Source of the DNA: Haliotis asinina
Taxonomy: Eukaryota > Mollusca > Gastropoda > Lepetellida > Haliotidae
DNA length: 64,000 nucleotides
Assembly: GCF_037392515.1 (NCBI RefSeq)
Contig: NC_090280.1
Coordinates: 62,447,504-62,511,503 of the forward strand
Reading direction: 5' to 3'
This document shows positions 33,151-44,779 of this stretch, piece by piece. Both the position numbers and the translations under genes were made by a program. The number at the start of each line of letters is the position of its first letter. The first letter of the stretch is position 1. The notes beneath the pieces are model-generated. The model saw nothing but the letters and a program-made list of their open reading frames with translations, made no database searches and had not been told where the DNA came from.

Positions 33151-33223
33151 TGCCGGAACCCGGGATTGAACCGGGGGCCTTTAGATCTTCAGTCTAACGC
33201 TCTCCCAACTGAGCTATTCCGGC
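33151..33223 (-). tRNA. trnF-GAA: tRNA-Phe (GAA)
   Basis: Consensus. Spacer ATT. Confidence 0.97.
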
Positions 33224-33578
33224 CGACGAGCAAACCTGTCGTTTCAAACGAACTGTATATAGAGCCAGCCAATTGTCTTGTGTCCAAATGAAGGCTGTGT
33301 TTTCATTTGAAATTGCTTTGCAGACCACTGAACGTATATTCTTGTGCTGACCAGTCATTCGTCAGACAGGACAAGTCAAAAGTGACAGGGAAGTTTCAAC
33401 TACATTTCCATGAACGTCTAGAATCTCCACTGAAAAGGGGCTCATGAATATATTCTCATGTAAAATAGTTTGCATATGCTCCGGCAGGTGGATGACTTTT
33501 GACAAGTGGTCAGAGATGAATAAATCCCTAGACTGACTACCCAAAAAATAGGGTCAGCCGCCAGAGTCCTGCACTCTG

Positions 33579-33651
33579 TGCCGGAACCCGGGATTGAACC
33601 GGGGGCCTTTAGATCTTCAGTCTAACGCTCTCCCAACTGAGCTATTCCGGC
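33579..33651 (-). tRNA. trnF-GAA: tRNA-Phe (GAA)
   Basis: Consensus. Spacer GGT. Confidence 0.97.
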
Positions 33652-34006
33652 CGACGAGCAAACCTGTCGTTTCAAACGAACTGTATATAGAGCCAGCCAA
33701 TTGTCTTGTGTCCAAATGAAGGCTGTGTTTTCATTTGAAATTGCTTTGCAGACCACTGAACGTATATTCTTGTGCTGACCAGTCATTCGTCAGACAGGAC
33801 AAGTCAAAAGTGACAGGGAAGTTTCAACTACATGTCCATGAACGTCTAGAATCTCCACTGAAAAGGGGCTCATGAATATATTCTCATGTAAAATAGTTTG
33901 CATATGCTCCGGCAGGTGGAGGACTTTTGACAAGTGGTCAGAGATGAATAAATCCCTAGACTGACTACCCAAAAAATAGGGTCAGCCGCCAGAGTCCTGC
34001 ACTCTG

Positions 34007-34079
34007 TGCCGGAACCCGGGATTGAACCGGGGGCCTTTAGATCTTCAGTCTAACGCTCTCCCAACTGAGCTATTCCGGC
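34007..34079 (-). tRNA. trnF-GAA: tRNA-Phe (GAA)
   Basis: Consensus. Spacer GTT. Confidence 0.97.
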
Positions 34080-34434
34080 CGACGAGCAAACCTGTCGTTT
34101 CAAACGAACTGTATATAGAGCCAGCCAATTGTCTTGTGTCCAAATGAAGGCTGTGTTTTCATTTGAAATTGCTTTGCAGACCACTGAACGTATATTCTTG
34201 TGCTGACCAGTCATTCGTCAGACAGGACAAGTCAAAAGTGACAGGGAAGTTTCAACTACATTTCCATGAACGTCTAGAATCTCCACTGAAAAGGGGCTCA
34301 TGAATATATTCTCATGTAAAATAGTTTGCATATGCTCCGGCAGGTGGAGGACTTTTGACAAGTGGTCAGAGATGAATAAATCCCTAGACTGACTACCCAA
34401 AAAATAGGGTCAGCCCCCAGAGTCCTGCACTCTG

Positions 34435-34507
34435 TGCCGGAACCCGGGATTGAACCGGGGGCCTTTAGATCTTCAGTCTAACGCTCTCCCAACTGAGCTA
34501 TTCCGGC
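34435..34507 (-). tRNA. trnF-GAA: tRNA-Phe (GAA)
   Basis: Consensus. Trailer variant gcccccag. Spacer ATT. Confidence 0.97.
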
Positions 34508-34862
34508 CGACGAGCAAACCTGTCGTTTCAAACGAACTGTATATAGAGCCAGCCAATTGTCTTGTGTCCAAATGAAGGCTGTGTTTTCATTTGAAATTGC
34601 TTTGCAGACCACTGAACGTATATTCTTGTGCTGACCAGTCATTCGTCAGACAGGACAAGTCAAAAGTGACAGGGAAGTTTCAACTACATTTCCATGAACG
34701 TCTAGAATCTCCACTGAAAAGGGGCTCATGAATATATTCTCATGTAAAATAGTTTGCATATGCTCCGGCAGGTGGATGACTTTTGACAAGTGGTCAGAGA
34801 TGAATAAATCCCTAGACTGACTACCCAATAAATAGGGTCAGCCGCCAGAGTCCTTCACTCTG

Positions 34863-34935
34863 TGCCGGAACCCGGGATTGAACCGGGGGCCTTTAGATCT
34901 TCAGTCTAACGCTCTCCCAACTGAGCTATTCCGGC
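34863..34935 (-). tRNA. trnF-GAA: tRNA-Phe (GAA)
   Basis: Consensus. Terminator broken, hairpin loop cttcactc. Spacer ATT. Confidence 0.97.
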
Positions 34936-35290
34936 CGACGAGCAAACCTGTCGTTTCAAACGAACTGTATATAGAGCCAGCCAATTGTCTTGTGTCCAAA
35001 TGAAGGCTGTGTTTTCATTTGAAATTGCTTTGCAGACCACTGAACGTATATTCTTGTGCTGACCAGTCATTCGTCAGACAGGACAAGTCAAAAGTGACAG
35101 GGAAGTTTCAACTACATTTCCATGAACGTCTAGAATCTCCACTGAAAAGGGGCTCATGAATATATTCTCATGTAAAATAGTTTGCATATGCTCCGGCAGG
35201 TGGATGACTTTTGACAAGTGGTCAGAGATGAATAAATCCCTAGACTGACTACCCAAAAAATAGGGTCAGCCGCCAGAGTCCTGCACTCTG

Positions 35291-35363
35291 TGCCGGAACC
35301 CGGGATTGAACCGGGGGCCTTTAGATCTTCAGTCTAACGCTCTCCCAACTGAGCTTTTCCGGC
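35291..35363 (-). tRNA. trnF-GAA: tRNA-Phe (GAA), T8A variant
   Basis: T8A (plus 35356), the rightmost of six T8A copies. Spacer GGT. Confidence 0.93.
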
Positions 35364-35718
35364 CGACGAGCAAACCTGTCGTTTCAAACGAACTGTATAT
35401 AGAGCCAGCCAATTGTCTTGTGTCCAAATGAAGGCTGTGTTTTCATTTGAAATTGCTTTGCAGACCACTGAACGTATATTCTTGTGCTGACCAGTCATTC
35501 GTCAGACAGGACAAGTCAAAAGTGACAGGGAAGTTTCAACTACATGTCCATGAACGTCTAGAATCTCCACTGAAAAGGGGCTCATGAATATATTCTCATG
35601 TAAAATAGTTTGCATATGCTCCGGCAGGTGGAGGACTTTTGACAAGTGGTCAGAGATGAATAAATCCCTAGACTGACTACCCAAAAAATAGGGTCAGCCG
35701 CCAGAGTCCTGCACTCTG

Positions 35719-35791
35719 TGCCGGAACCCGGGATTGAACCGGGGGCCTTTAGATCTTCAGTCTAACGCTCTCCCAACTGACCTATTCCGGC
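35719..35791 (-). tRNA. trnF-GAA: tRNA-Phe (GAA), C11G variant
   Basis: D-stem base 11 is G instead of C (plus g to c at 35781), giving a G-G mismatch with base 24 and an A-box change. Upstream flank cgatgagc. Spacer AGT. Confidence 0.93.
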
Positions 35792-36146
35792 CGATGAGCA
35801 AACCTGTCGTTTCAAACGAACTGTATATAGAGCCAGCCAATTGTCTTGTGTCCAAATGAAGGCTGTGTTTTCATTTGAAATTGCTTTGCAGACCACTGAA
35901 CGTATATTCTTGTGCTGACCAGTCATTCGTCAGACAGGACAAGTCAAAAGTGACAGGGAAGTTTCAACTACATGTCCATGAACGTCTAGAATCTCCACTG
36001 AAAAGGGTCTCATGAATATATTCTCATGTAAAATAGTTTGCATATGCTCCGGCAGGTGGATGACTTTTGACAAGTGGTCAGAGATGAATAAATCCCTAGA
36101 CTGACTACCCAAAAAATAGGGTCAGCCGCCAGAGTCCTGCACTCTG

Positions 36147-36219
36147 TGCCGGAACCCGGGATTGGACCGGGGGCCTTTAGATCTTCAGTCTAACGCTCTC
36201 CCAACTGAGCTATTCCGGC
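36147..36219 (-). tRNA. trnF-GAA: tRNA-Phe (GAA), T55C variant
   Basis: Base 55 is C (plus a to g at 36165), in the T-loop and B box. Spacer AGT. Confidence 0.93.
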
Positions 36220-36574
36220 CGACGAGCAAACCTGTCGTTTCAAACGAACTGTATATAGAGCCAGCCAATTGTCTTGTGTCCAAATGAAGGCTGTGTTTTC
36301 ATTTGAAATTGCTTTGCAGACCACTGAACGTATATTCTTGTGCTGACCAGTCATTCGTCAGACAGGACAAGTCAAAAGTGACAGGGAAGTTTCAACTACA
36401 TGTCCATGAACGTCTAGAATCTCCACTGAAAAGGGGCTCATGAATATATTCTCATGTAAAATAGTTTGCATATGCTCCGGCAGGTGGATGACTTTTGACA
36501 AGTGGTCAGAGATGAATAAATCCCTAGACTGACTACCCAAAAAATAGGGTCAGCCGCCAGAGTCCTGCACTCTG

Positions 36575-36647
36575 TGCCGGAACCCGGGATTGTACCGGGG
36601 GCCTTTAGATCTTCAGTCTAACGCTCTCCCAACTGAGCTATTCCGGC
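36575..36647 (-). tRNA. trnF-GAA: tRNA-Phe (GAA), T55A variant
   Basis: T55A (plus 36593), the same change as at 29727, 16 units away. Spacer GGT. Confidence 0.93.
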
Positions 36648-37002
36648 CGACGAGCAAACCTGTCGTTTCAAACGAACTGTATATAGAGCCAGCCAATTGT
36701 CTTGTGTCCAAATGAAGGCTGTGTTTTCATTTGAAATTGCTTTGCAGACCACTGAACGTATATTCTTGTGCTGACCAGTCATTCGTCAGACAGGACAAGT
36801 CAAAAGTGACAGGGAAGTTTCAACTACATGTCCATGAACGTCTAGAATCTCCACTGAAAAGGGGCTCATGAATATATTCTCATGTAAAATAGTTTGCATA
36901 TGCTCCGGCAGGTGGAGGACTTTTGACAAGTGGTCAGAGATGAATAAATCCCTAGACTGACTACCCAAAAAATAGGGTCAGCCCCCAGAGTCCTGCACTC
37001 TG

Positions 37003-37075
37003 TGCCGGAACCCGGGATTGAACCGGGGGCCTTTAGATCTTCAGTCTAACGCTCTCCCAACTGAGCTATTCCGGC
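37003..37075 (-). tRNA. trnF-GAA: tRNA-Phe (GAA)
   Basis: Consensus, and the first of 56 consecutive consensus copies. Trailer variant gcccccag. Spacer GTT. Confidence 0.97.
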
Positions 37076-37430
37076 CGACGAGCAAACCTGTCGTTTCAAA
37101 CGAACTGTATATAGAGCCAGCCAATTGTCTTGTGTCCAAATGAAGGCTGTGTTTTCATTTGAAATTGCTTTGCAGACCACTGAACGTATATTCTTGTGCT
37201 GACCAGTCATTCGTCAGACAGGACAAGTCAAAAGTGACAGGGAAGTTTCAACTACATTTCCATGAACGTCTAGAATCTCCACTGAAAAGGGGCTCATGAA
37301 TATATTCTCATGTAAAATAGTTTGCATATGCTCCGGCAGGTGGAGGACTTTTGACAAGTGGTCAGAGATGAATAAATCCCTAGACTGACTACCCAAAAAA
37401 TAGGGTCAGCCGCCAGAGTCCTGCACTCTG

Positions 37431-37503
37431 TGCCGGAACCCGGGATTGAACCGGGGGCCTTTAGATCTTCAGTCTAACGCTCTCCCAACTGAGCTATTCC
37501 GGC
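37431..37503 (-). tRNA. trnF-GAA: tRNA-Phe (GAA)
   Basis: Consensus. Spacer ATT. Confidence 0.97.
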
Positions 37504-37858
37504 CGACGAGCAAACCTGTCGTTTCAAACGAACTGTATATAGAGCCAGCCAATTGTCTTGTGTCCAAATGAAGGCTGTGTTTTCATTTGAAATTGCTTTG
37601 CAGACCACTGAACGTATATTCTTGTGCTGACCAGTCATTCGTCAGACAGGACAAGTCAAAAGTGACAGGGAAGTTTCAACTACATTTCCATGAACGTCTA
37701 GAATCTCCACTGAAAAGGGGCTCATGAATATATTCTCATGTAAAATAGTTTGCATATGCTCCGGCAGGTGGATGACTTTTGACAAGTGGTCAGAGATGAA
37801 TAAATCCCTAGACTGACTACCCAATAAATAGGGTCAGCCGCCAGAGTCCTTCACTCTG

Positions 37859-37931
37859 TGCCGGAACCCGGGATTGAACCGGGGGCCTTTAGATCTTCAG
37901 TCTAACGCTCTCCCAACTGAGCTATTCCGGC
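37859..37931 (-). tRNA. trnF-GAA: tRNA-Phe (GAA)
   Basis: Consensus. Terminator broken, hairpin loop cttcactc. Spacer ATT. Confidence 0.97.
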
Positions 37932-38286
37932 CGACGAGCAAACCTGTCGTTTCAAACGAACTGTATATAGAGCCAGCCAATTGTCTTGTGTCCAAATGAA
38001 GGCTGTGTTTTCATTTGAAATTGCTTTGCAGACCACTGAACGTATATTCTTGTGCTGACCAGTCATTCGTCAGACAGGACAAGTCAAAAGTGACAGGGAA
38101 GTTTCAACTACATTTCCATGAACGTCTAGAATCTCCACTGAAAAGGGGCTCATGAATATATTCTCATGTAAAATAGTTTGCATATGCTCCGGCAGGTGGA
38201 TGACTTTTGACAAGTGGTCAGAGATGAATAAATCCCTAGACTGACTACCCAATAAATAGGGTCAGCCGCCAGAGTCCTTCACTCTG

Positions 38287-38359
38287 TGCCGGAACCCGGG
38301 ATTGAACCGGGGGCCTTTAGATCTTCAGTCTAACGCTCTCCCAACTGAGCTATTCCGGC
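38287..38359 (-). tRNA. trnF-GAA: tRNA-Phe (GAA)
   Basis: Consensus. Terminator broken, hairpin loop cttcactc. Spacer ATT. Confidence 0.97.
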
Positions 38360-38714
38360 CGACGAGCAAACCTGTCGTTTCAAACGAACTGTATATAGAG
38401 CCAGCCAATTGTCTTGTGTCCAAATGAAGGCTGTGTTTTCATTTGAAATTGCTTTGCAGACCACTGAACGTATATTCTTGTGCTGACCAGTCATTCGTCA
38501 GACAGGACAAGTCAAAAGTGACAGGGAAGTTTCAACTACATTTCCATGAACGTCTAGAATCTCCACTGAAAAGGGGCTCATGAATATATTCTCATGTAAA
38601 ATAGTTTGCATATGCTCCGGCAGGTGGATGACTTTTGACAAGTGGTCAGAGATGAATAAATCCCTAGACTGACTACCCAAAAAATAGGGTCAGCCGCCAG
38701 AGTCCTGCACTCTG

Positions 38715-38787
38715 TGCCGGAACCCGGGATTGAACCGGGGGCCTTTAGATCTTCAGTCTAACGCTCTCCCAACTGAGCTATTCCGGC
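38715..38787 (-). tRNA. trnF-GAA: tRNA-Phe (GAA)
   Basis: Consensus. Upstream flank gaggagcaatcc. Spacer AGC, the first with the cacgtaaaa variant. Confidence 0.97.
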
Positions 38788-39142
38788 CGAGGAGCAATCC
38801 TGTCGTTTCAAACGAACTGTATATAGAGCCAGCCAATTGTCTTGTGTCCAAATGAAGGCTGTGTTTTCATTTGAAATTGCTTTGCAGACCACTGAACGTA
38901 TATTCTTGTGCTGACCAGACATTCGTCAGACAGGACAAGTCAAAAGTGACAGGGAAGTTTCAACTACATGTCCATGAACGTCTAGAATCTCCACTGAAAA
39001 GGGGCTCATGAATATATTCTCACGTAAAATAGTTTGCATATGCTCCGGCAGGTGGATGACTTTTGACAAGTGGTCAGAGATGAATAAATCCCTAGACTGA
39101 CTACCCAAAAAATAGGGTCAGCCGCCAGAGTCCTGCACTCTG

Positions 39143-39215
39143 TGCCGGAACCCGGGATTGAACCGGGGGCCTTTAGATCTTCAGTCTAACGCTCTCCCAA
39201 CTGAGCTATTCCGGC
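39143..39215 (-). tRNA. trnF-GAA: tRNA-Phe (GAA)
   Basis: Consensus. Spacer ATT, with gaaaagggtct. Confidence 0.97.
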
Positions 39216-39570
39216 CGACGAGCAAACCTGTCGTTTCAAACGAACTGTATATAGAGCCAGCCAATTGTCTTGTGTCCAAATGAAGGCTGTGTTTTCATTT
39301 GAAATTGCTTTGCAGACCACTGAACGTATATTCTTGTGCTGACCAGTCATTCGTCAGACAGGACAAGTCAAAAGTGACAGGGAAGTTTCAACTACATTTC
39401 CATGAACGTCTAGAATCTCCACTGAAAAGGGTCTCATGAATATATTCTCATGTAAAATAGTTTGCATATGCTCCGGCAGGTGGATGACTTTTGACAAGTG
39501 GTCAGAGATGAATAAATCCCTAGACTGACTACCCAAAAAATAGGGTCAGCCGCCAGAGTCCTGCACTCTG

Positions 39571-39643
39571 TGCCGGAACCCGGGATTGAACCGGGGGCCT
39601 TTAGATCTTCAGTCTAACGCTCTCCCAACTGAGCTATTCCGGC
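39571..39643 (-). tRNA. trnF-GAA: tRNA-Phe (GAA)
   Basis: Consensus. Spacer GTT, with gggctgatg. Confidence 0.97.
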
Positions 39644-39998
39644 CGACGAGCAAACCTGTCGTTTCAAACGAACTGTATATAGAGCCAGCCAATTGTCTTG
39701 TGTCCAAATGAAGGCTGTGTTTTCATTTGAAATTGCTTTGCAGACCACTGAACGTATATTCTTGTGCTGACCAGTCATTCGTCAGACAGGACAAGTCAAA
39801 AGTGACAGGGAAGTTTCAACTACATTTCCATGAACGTCTAGAATCTCCACTGAAAAGGGGCTGATGAATATATTCTCATGTAAAATAGTTTGCATATGCT
39901 CCGGCAGGTGGAGGACTTTTGACAAGTGGTCAGAGATGAATAAATCCCTAGACTGACTACCCAAAAAATAGGGTCAGCCGCCAGAGTCCTGCACTCTG

Positions 39999-40071
39999 TG
40001 CCGGAACCCGGGATTGAACCGGGGGCCTTTAGATCTTCAGTCTAACGCTCTCCCAACTGAGCTATTCCGGC
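39999..40071 (-). tRNA. trnF-GAA: tRNA-Phe (GAA)
   Basis: Consensus. Upstream flank gagcaatcctg. Spacer ATT, with gaaaagggtct. Confidence 0.97.
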
Positions 40072-40426
40072 CGACGAGCAATCCTGTCGTTTCAAACGAA
40101 CTGTATATAGAGCCAGCCAATTGTCTTGTGTCCAAATGAAGGCTGTGTTTTCATTTGAAATTGCTTTGCAGACCACTGAACGTATATTCTTGTGCTGACC
40201 AGTCATTCGTCAGACAGGACAAGTCAAAAGTGACAGGGAAGTTTCAACTACATTTCCATGAACGTCTAGAATCTCCACTGAAAAGGGTCTCATGAATATA
40301 TTCTCATGTAAAATAGTTTGCATATGCTCCGGCAGGTGGATGACTTTTGACAAGTGGTCAGAGATGAATAAATCCCTAGACTGACTACCCAAAAAATAGG
40401 GTCAGCCGCCAGAGTCCTGCACTCTG

Positions 40427-40499
40427 TGCCGGAACCCGGGATTGAACCGGGGGCCTTTAGATCTTCAGTCTAACGCTCTCCCAACTGAGCTATTCCGGC
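40427..40499 (-). tRNA. trnF-GAA: tRNA-Phe (GAA)
   Basis: Consensus. Spacer ATT. Confidence 0.97.
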
Positions 40500-40854
40500 C
40501 GACGAGCAAACCTGTCGTTTCAAACGAACTGTATATAGAGCCAGCCAATTGTCTTGTGTCCAAATGAAGGCTGTGTTTTCATTTGAAATTGCTTTGCAGA
40601 CCACTGAACGTATATTCTTGTGCTGACCAGTCATTCGTCAGACAGGACAAGTCAAAAGTGACAGGGAAGTTTCAACTACATTTCCATGAACGTCTAGAAT
40701 CTCCACTGAAAAGGGGCTCATGAATATATTCTCATGTAAAATAGTTTGCATATGCTCCGGCAGGTGGATGACTTTTGACAAGTGGTCAGAGATGAATAAA
40801 TCCCTAGACTGACTACCCAAAAAATAGGGTCAGCCGCCAGAGTCCTGCACTCTG

Positions 40855-40927
40855 TGCCGGAACCCGGGATTGAACCGGGGGCCTTTAGATCTTCAGTCTA
40901 ACGCTCTCCCAACTGAGCTATTCCGGC
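40855..40927 (-). tRNA. trnF-GAA: tRNA-Phe (GAA)
   Basis: Consensus. Spacer GTT, with gaaaagggtct and tttggatatgc. Confidence 0.97.
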
Positions 40928-41282
40928 CGACGAGCAAACCTGTCGTTTCAAACGAACTGTATATAGAGCCAGCCAATTGTCTTGTGTCCAAATGAAGGCT
41001 GTGTTTTCATTTGAAATTGCTTTGCAGACCACTGAACGTATATTCTTGTGCTGACCAGTCATTCGTCAGACAGGACAAGTCAAAAGTGACAGGGAAGTTT
41101 CAACTACATTTCCATGAACGTCTAGAATCTCCACTGAAAAGGGTCTCATGAATATATTCTCATGTAAAATAGTTTGGATATGCTCCGGCAGGTGGAGGAC
41201 TTTTGACAAGTGGTCAGAGATGAATAAATCCCTAGACTGACTACCCAAAAAATAGGGTCAGCCGCCAGAGTCCTGCACTCTG

Positions 41283-41355
41283 TGCCGGAACCCGGGATTG
41301 AACCGGGGGCCTTTAGATCTTCAGTCTAACGCTCTCCCAACTGAGCTATTCCGGC
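41283..41355 (-). tRNA. trnF-GAA: tRNA-Phe (GAA)
   Basis: Consensus. Spacer GTT. Confidence 0.97.
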
Positions 41356-41710
41356 CGACGAGCAAACCTGTCGTTTCAAACGAACTGTATATAGAGCCAG
41401 CCAATTGTCTTGTGTCCAAATGAAGGCTGTGTTTTCATTTGAAATTGCTTTGCAGACCACTGAACGTATATTCTTGTGCTGACCAGTCATTCGTCAGACA
41501 GGACAAGTCAAAAGTGACAGGGAAGTTTCAACTACATTTCCATGAACGTCTAGAATCTCCACTGAAAAGGGGCTCATGAATATATTCTCATGTAAAATAG
41601 TTTGCATATGCTCCGGCAGGTGGAGGACTTTTGACAAGTGGTCAGAGATGAATAAATCCCTAGACTGACTACCCAAAAAATAGGGTCAGCCGCCAGAGTC
41701 CTGCACTCTG

Positions 41711-41783
41711 TGCCGGAACCCGGGATTGAACCGGGGGCCTTTAGATCTTCAGTCTAACGCTCTCCCAACTGAGCTATTCCGGC
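41711..41783 (-). tRNA. trnF-GAA: tRNA-Phe (GAA)
   Basis: Consensus. Upstream flank gagcaatcctg. Spacer AGC, with gacagtgaag. Confidence 0.97.
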
Positions 41784-42138
41784 CGACGAGCAATCCTGTC
41801 GTTTCAAACGAACTGTATATAGAGCCAGCCAATTGTCTTGTGTCCAAATGAAGGCTGTGTTTTCATTTGAAATTGCTTTGCAGACCACTGAACGTATATT
41901 CTTGTGCTGACCAGTCATTCGTCAGACAGGACAAGTCAAAAGTGACAGTGAAGTTTCAACTACATGTCCATGAACGTCTAGAATCTCCACTGAAAAGGGG
42001 CTCATGAATATATTCTCACGTAAAATAGTTTGCATATGCTCCGGCAGGTGGATGACTTTTGACAAGTGGTCAGAGATGAATAAATCCCTAGACTGACTAC
42101 CCAAAAAATAGGGTCAGCCGCCAGAGTCCTTCACTCTG

Positions 42139-42211
42139 TGCCGGAACCCGGGATTGAACCGGGGGCCTTTAGATCTTCAGTCTAACGCTCTCCCAACTGA
42201 GCTATTCCGGC
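42139..42211 (-). tRNA. trnF-GAA: tRNA-Phe (GAA)
   Basis: Consensus. Hairpin loop cttcactc, upstream flank cgatgagc. Spacer GTT. Confidence 0.97.
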
Positions 42212-42566
42212 CGATGAGCAAACCTGTCGTTTCAAACGAACTGTATATAGAGCCAGCCAATTGTCTTGTGTCCAAATGAAGGCTGTGTTTTCATTTGAAA
42301 TTGCTTTGCAGACCACTGAACGTATATTCTTGTGCTGACCAGTCATTCGTCAGACAGGACAAGTCAAAAGTGACAGGGAAGTTTCAACTACATTTCCATG
42401 AACGTCTAGAATCTCCACTGAAAAGGGGCTCATGAATATATTCTCATGTAAAATAGTTTGCATATGCTCCGGCAGGTGGAGGACTTTTGACAAGTGGTCA
42501 GAGATGAATAAATCCCTAGACTGACTACCCAAAAAATAGGGTCAGCCGCCAGAGTCCTGCACTCTG

Positions 42567-42639
42567 TGCCGGAACCCGGGATTGAACCGGGGGCCTTTAG
42601 ATCTTCAGTCTAACGCTCTCCCAACTGAGCTATTCCGGC
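42567..42639 (-). tRNA. trnF-GAA: tRNA-Phe (GAA)
   Basis: Consensus. Upstream flank gagcaatcctg. Spacer AGC, with gacagtgaag as two units to the left. Confidence 0.97.
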
Positions 42640-42994
42640 CGACGAGCAATCCTGTCGTTTCAAACGAACTGTATATAGAGCCAGCCAATTGTCTTGTGTC
42701 CAAATGAAGGCTGTGTTTTCATTTGAAATTGCTTTGCAGACCACTGAACGTATATTCTTGTGCTGACCAGTCATTCGTCAGACAGGACAAGTCAAAAGTG
42801 ACAGTGAAGTTTCAACTACATGTCCATGAACGTCTAGAATCTCCACTGAAAAGGGGCTCATGAATATATTCTCACGTAAAATAGTTTGCATATGCTCCGG
42901 CAGGTGGATGACTTTTGACAAGTGGTCAGAGATGAATAAATCCCTAGACTGACTACCCAAAAAATAGGGTCAGCCGCCAGAGTCCTTCACTCTG

Positions 42995-43067
42995 TGCCGG
43001 AACCCGGGATTGAACCGGGGGCCTTTAGATCTTCAGTCTAACGCTCTCCCAACTGAGCTATTCCGGC
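42995..43067 (-). tRNA. trnF-GAA: tRNA-Phe (GAA)
   Basis: Consensus. Hairpin loop cttcactc, upstream flank cgatgagc. Spacer GTT. Confidence 0.97.
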
Positions 43068-43422
43068 CGATGAGCAAACCTGTCGTTTCAAACGAACTGT
43101 ATATAGAGCCAGCCAATTGTCTTGTGTCCAAATGAAGGCTGTGTTTTCATTTGAAATTGCTTTGCAGACCACTGAACGTATATTCTTGTGCTGACCAGTC
43201 ATTCGTCAGACAGGACAAGTCAAAAGTGACAGGGAAGTTTCAACTACATTTCCATGAACGTCTAGAATCTCCACTGAAAAGGGGCTCATGAATATATTCT
43301 CATGTAAAATAGTTTGCATATGCTCCGGCAGGTGGAGGACTTTTGACAAGTGGTCAGAGATGAATAAATCCCTAGACTGACTACCCAAAAAATAGGGTCA
43401 GCCGCCAGAGTCCTGCACTCTG

Positions 43423-43495
43423 TGCCGGAACCCGGGATTGAACCGGGGGCCTTTAGATCTTCAGTCTAACGCTCTCCCAACTGAGCTATTCCGGC
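43423..43495 (-). tRNA. trnF-GAA: tRNA-Phe (GAA)
   Basis: Consensus. Upstream palindrome changed (ctgtagtttc). Spacer ATT. Confidence 0.97.
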
Positions 43496-43850
43496 CGACG
43501 AGCAAACCTGTAGTTTCAAACGAACTGTATATAGAGCCAGCCAATTGTCTTGTGTCCAAATGAAGGCTGTGTTTTCATTTGAAATTGCTTTGCAGACCAC
43601 TGAACGTATATTCTTGTGCTGACCAGTCATTCGTCAGACAGGACAAGTCAAAAGTGACAGGGAAGTTTCAACTACATTTCCATGAACGTCTAGAATCTCC
43701 ACTGAAAAGGGGCTCATGAATATATTCTCATGTAAAATAGTTTGCATATGCTCCGGCAGGTGGATGACTTTTGACAAGTGGTCAGAGATGAATAAATCCC
43801 TAGACTGACTACCCAAAAAATAGGGTCAGCCGCCAGAGTCCTGCACTCTG

Positions 43851-43923
43851 TGCCGGAACCCGGGATTGAACCGGGGGCCTTTAGATCTTCAGTCTAACGC
43901 TCTCCCAACTGAGCTATTCCGGC
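43851..43923 (-). tRNA. trnF-GAA: tRNA-Phe (GAA)
   Basis: Consensus. Spacer ATC. Confidence 0.97.
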
Positions 43924-44278
43924 CGACGAGCAAACCTGTCGTTTCAAACGAACTGTATATAGAGCCAGCCAATTGTCTTGTGTCCAAATGAAGGCTGTGT
44001 TTTCATTTGAAATTGCTTTGCAGACCACTGAACGTATATTCTTGTGCTGACCAGTCATTCGTCAGACAGGACAAGTCAAAAGTGACAGGGAAGTTTCAAC
44101 TACATTTCCATGAACGTCTAGAATCTCCACTGAAAAGGGGCTCATGAATATATTCTCACGTAAAATAGTTTGCATATGCTCCGGCAGGTGGATGACTTTT
44201 GACAAGTGGTCAGAGATGAATAAATCCCTAGACTGACTACCCAAAAAATAGGGTCAGCCGCCAGAGTCCTGCACTCTG

Positions 44279-44351
44279 TGCCGGAACCCGGGATTGAACC
44301 GGGGGCCTTTAGATCTTCAGTCTAACGCTCTCCCAACTGAGCTATTCCGGC
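44279..44351 (-). tRNA. trnF-GAA: tRNA-Phe (GAA)
   Basis: Consensus. Spacer GTT, with gaaaagggtct and tttggatatgc. Confidence 0.97.
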
Positions 44352-44706
44352 CGACGAGCAAACCTGTCGTTTCAAACGAACTGTATATAGAGCCAGCCAA
44401 TTGTCTTGTGTCCAAATGAAGGCTGTGTTTTCATTTGAAATTGCTTTGCAGACCACTGAACGTATATTCTTGTGCTGACCAGTCATTCGTCAGACAGGAC
44501 AAGTCAAAAGTGACAGGGAAGTTTCAACTACATTTCCATGAACGTCTAGAATCTCCACTGAAAAGGGTCTCATGAATATATTCTCATGTAAAATAGTTTG
44601 GATATGCTCCGGCAGGTGGAGGACTTTTGACAAGTGGTCAGAGATGAATAAATCCCTAGACTGACTACCCAAAAAATAGGGTCAGCCGCCAGAGTCCTGC
44701 ACTCTG

Positions 44707-44779
44707 TGCCGGAACCCGGGATTGAACCGGGGGCCTTTAGATCTTCAGTCTAACGCTCTCCCAACTGAGCTATTCCGGC
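44707..44779 (-). tRNA. trnF-GAA: tRNA-Phe (GAA)
   Basis: Consensus. Spacer ATC. Confidence 0.97.

Larger units (their letters stand above)
41711..43422. repeat. Higher-order block: 2 units repeated twice (856 bp each)
   Basis: Both copies share gagcaatcctg, gacagtgaag (found only here), AGC spacer, the cttcactc loop and cgatgagc. Confidence 0.92.
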
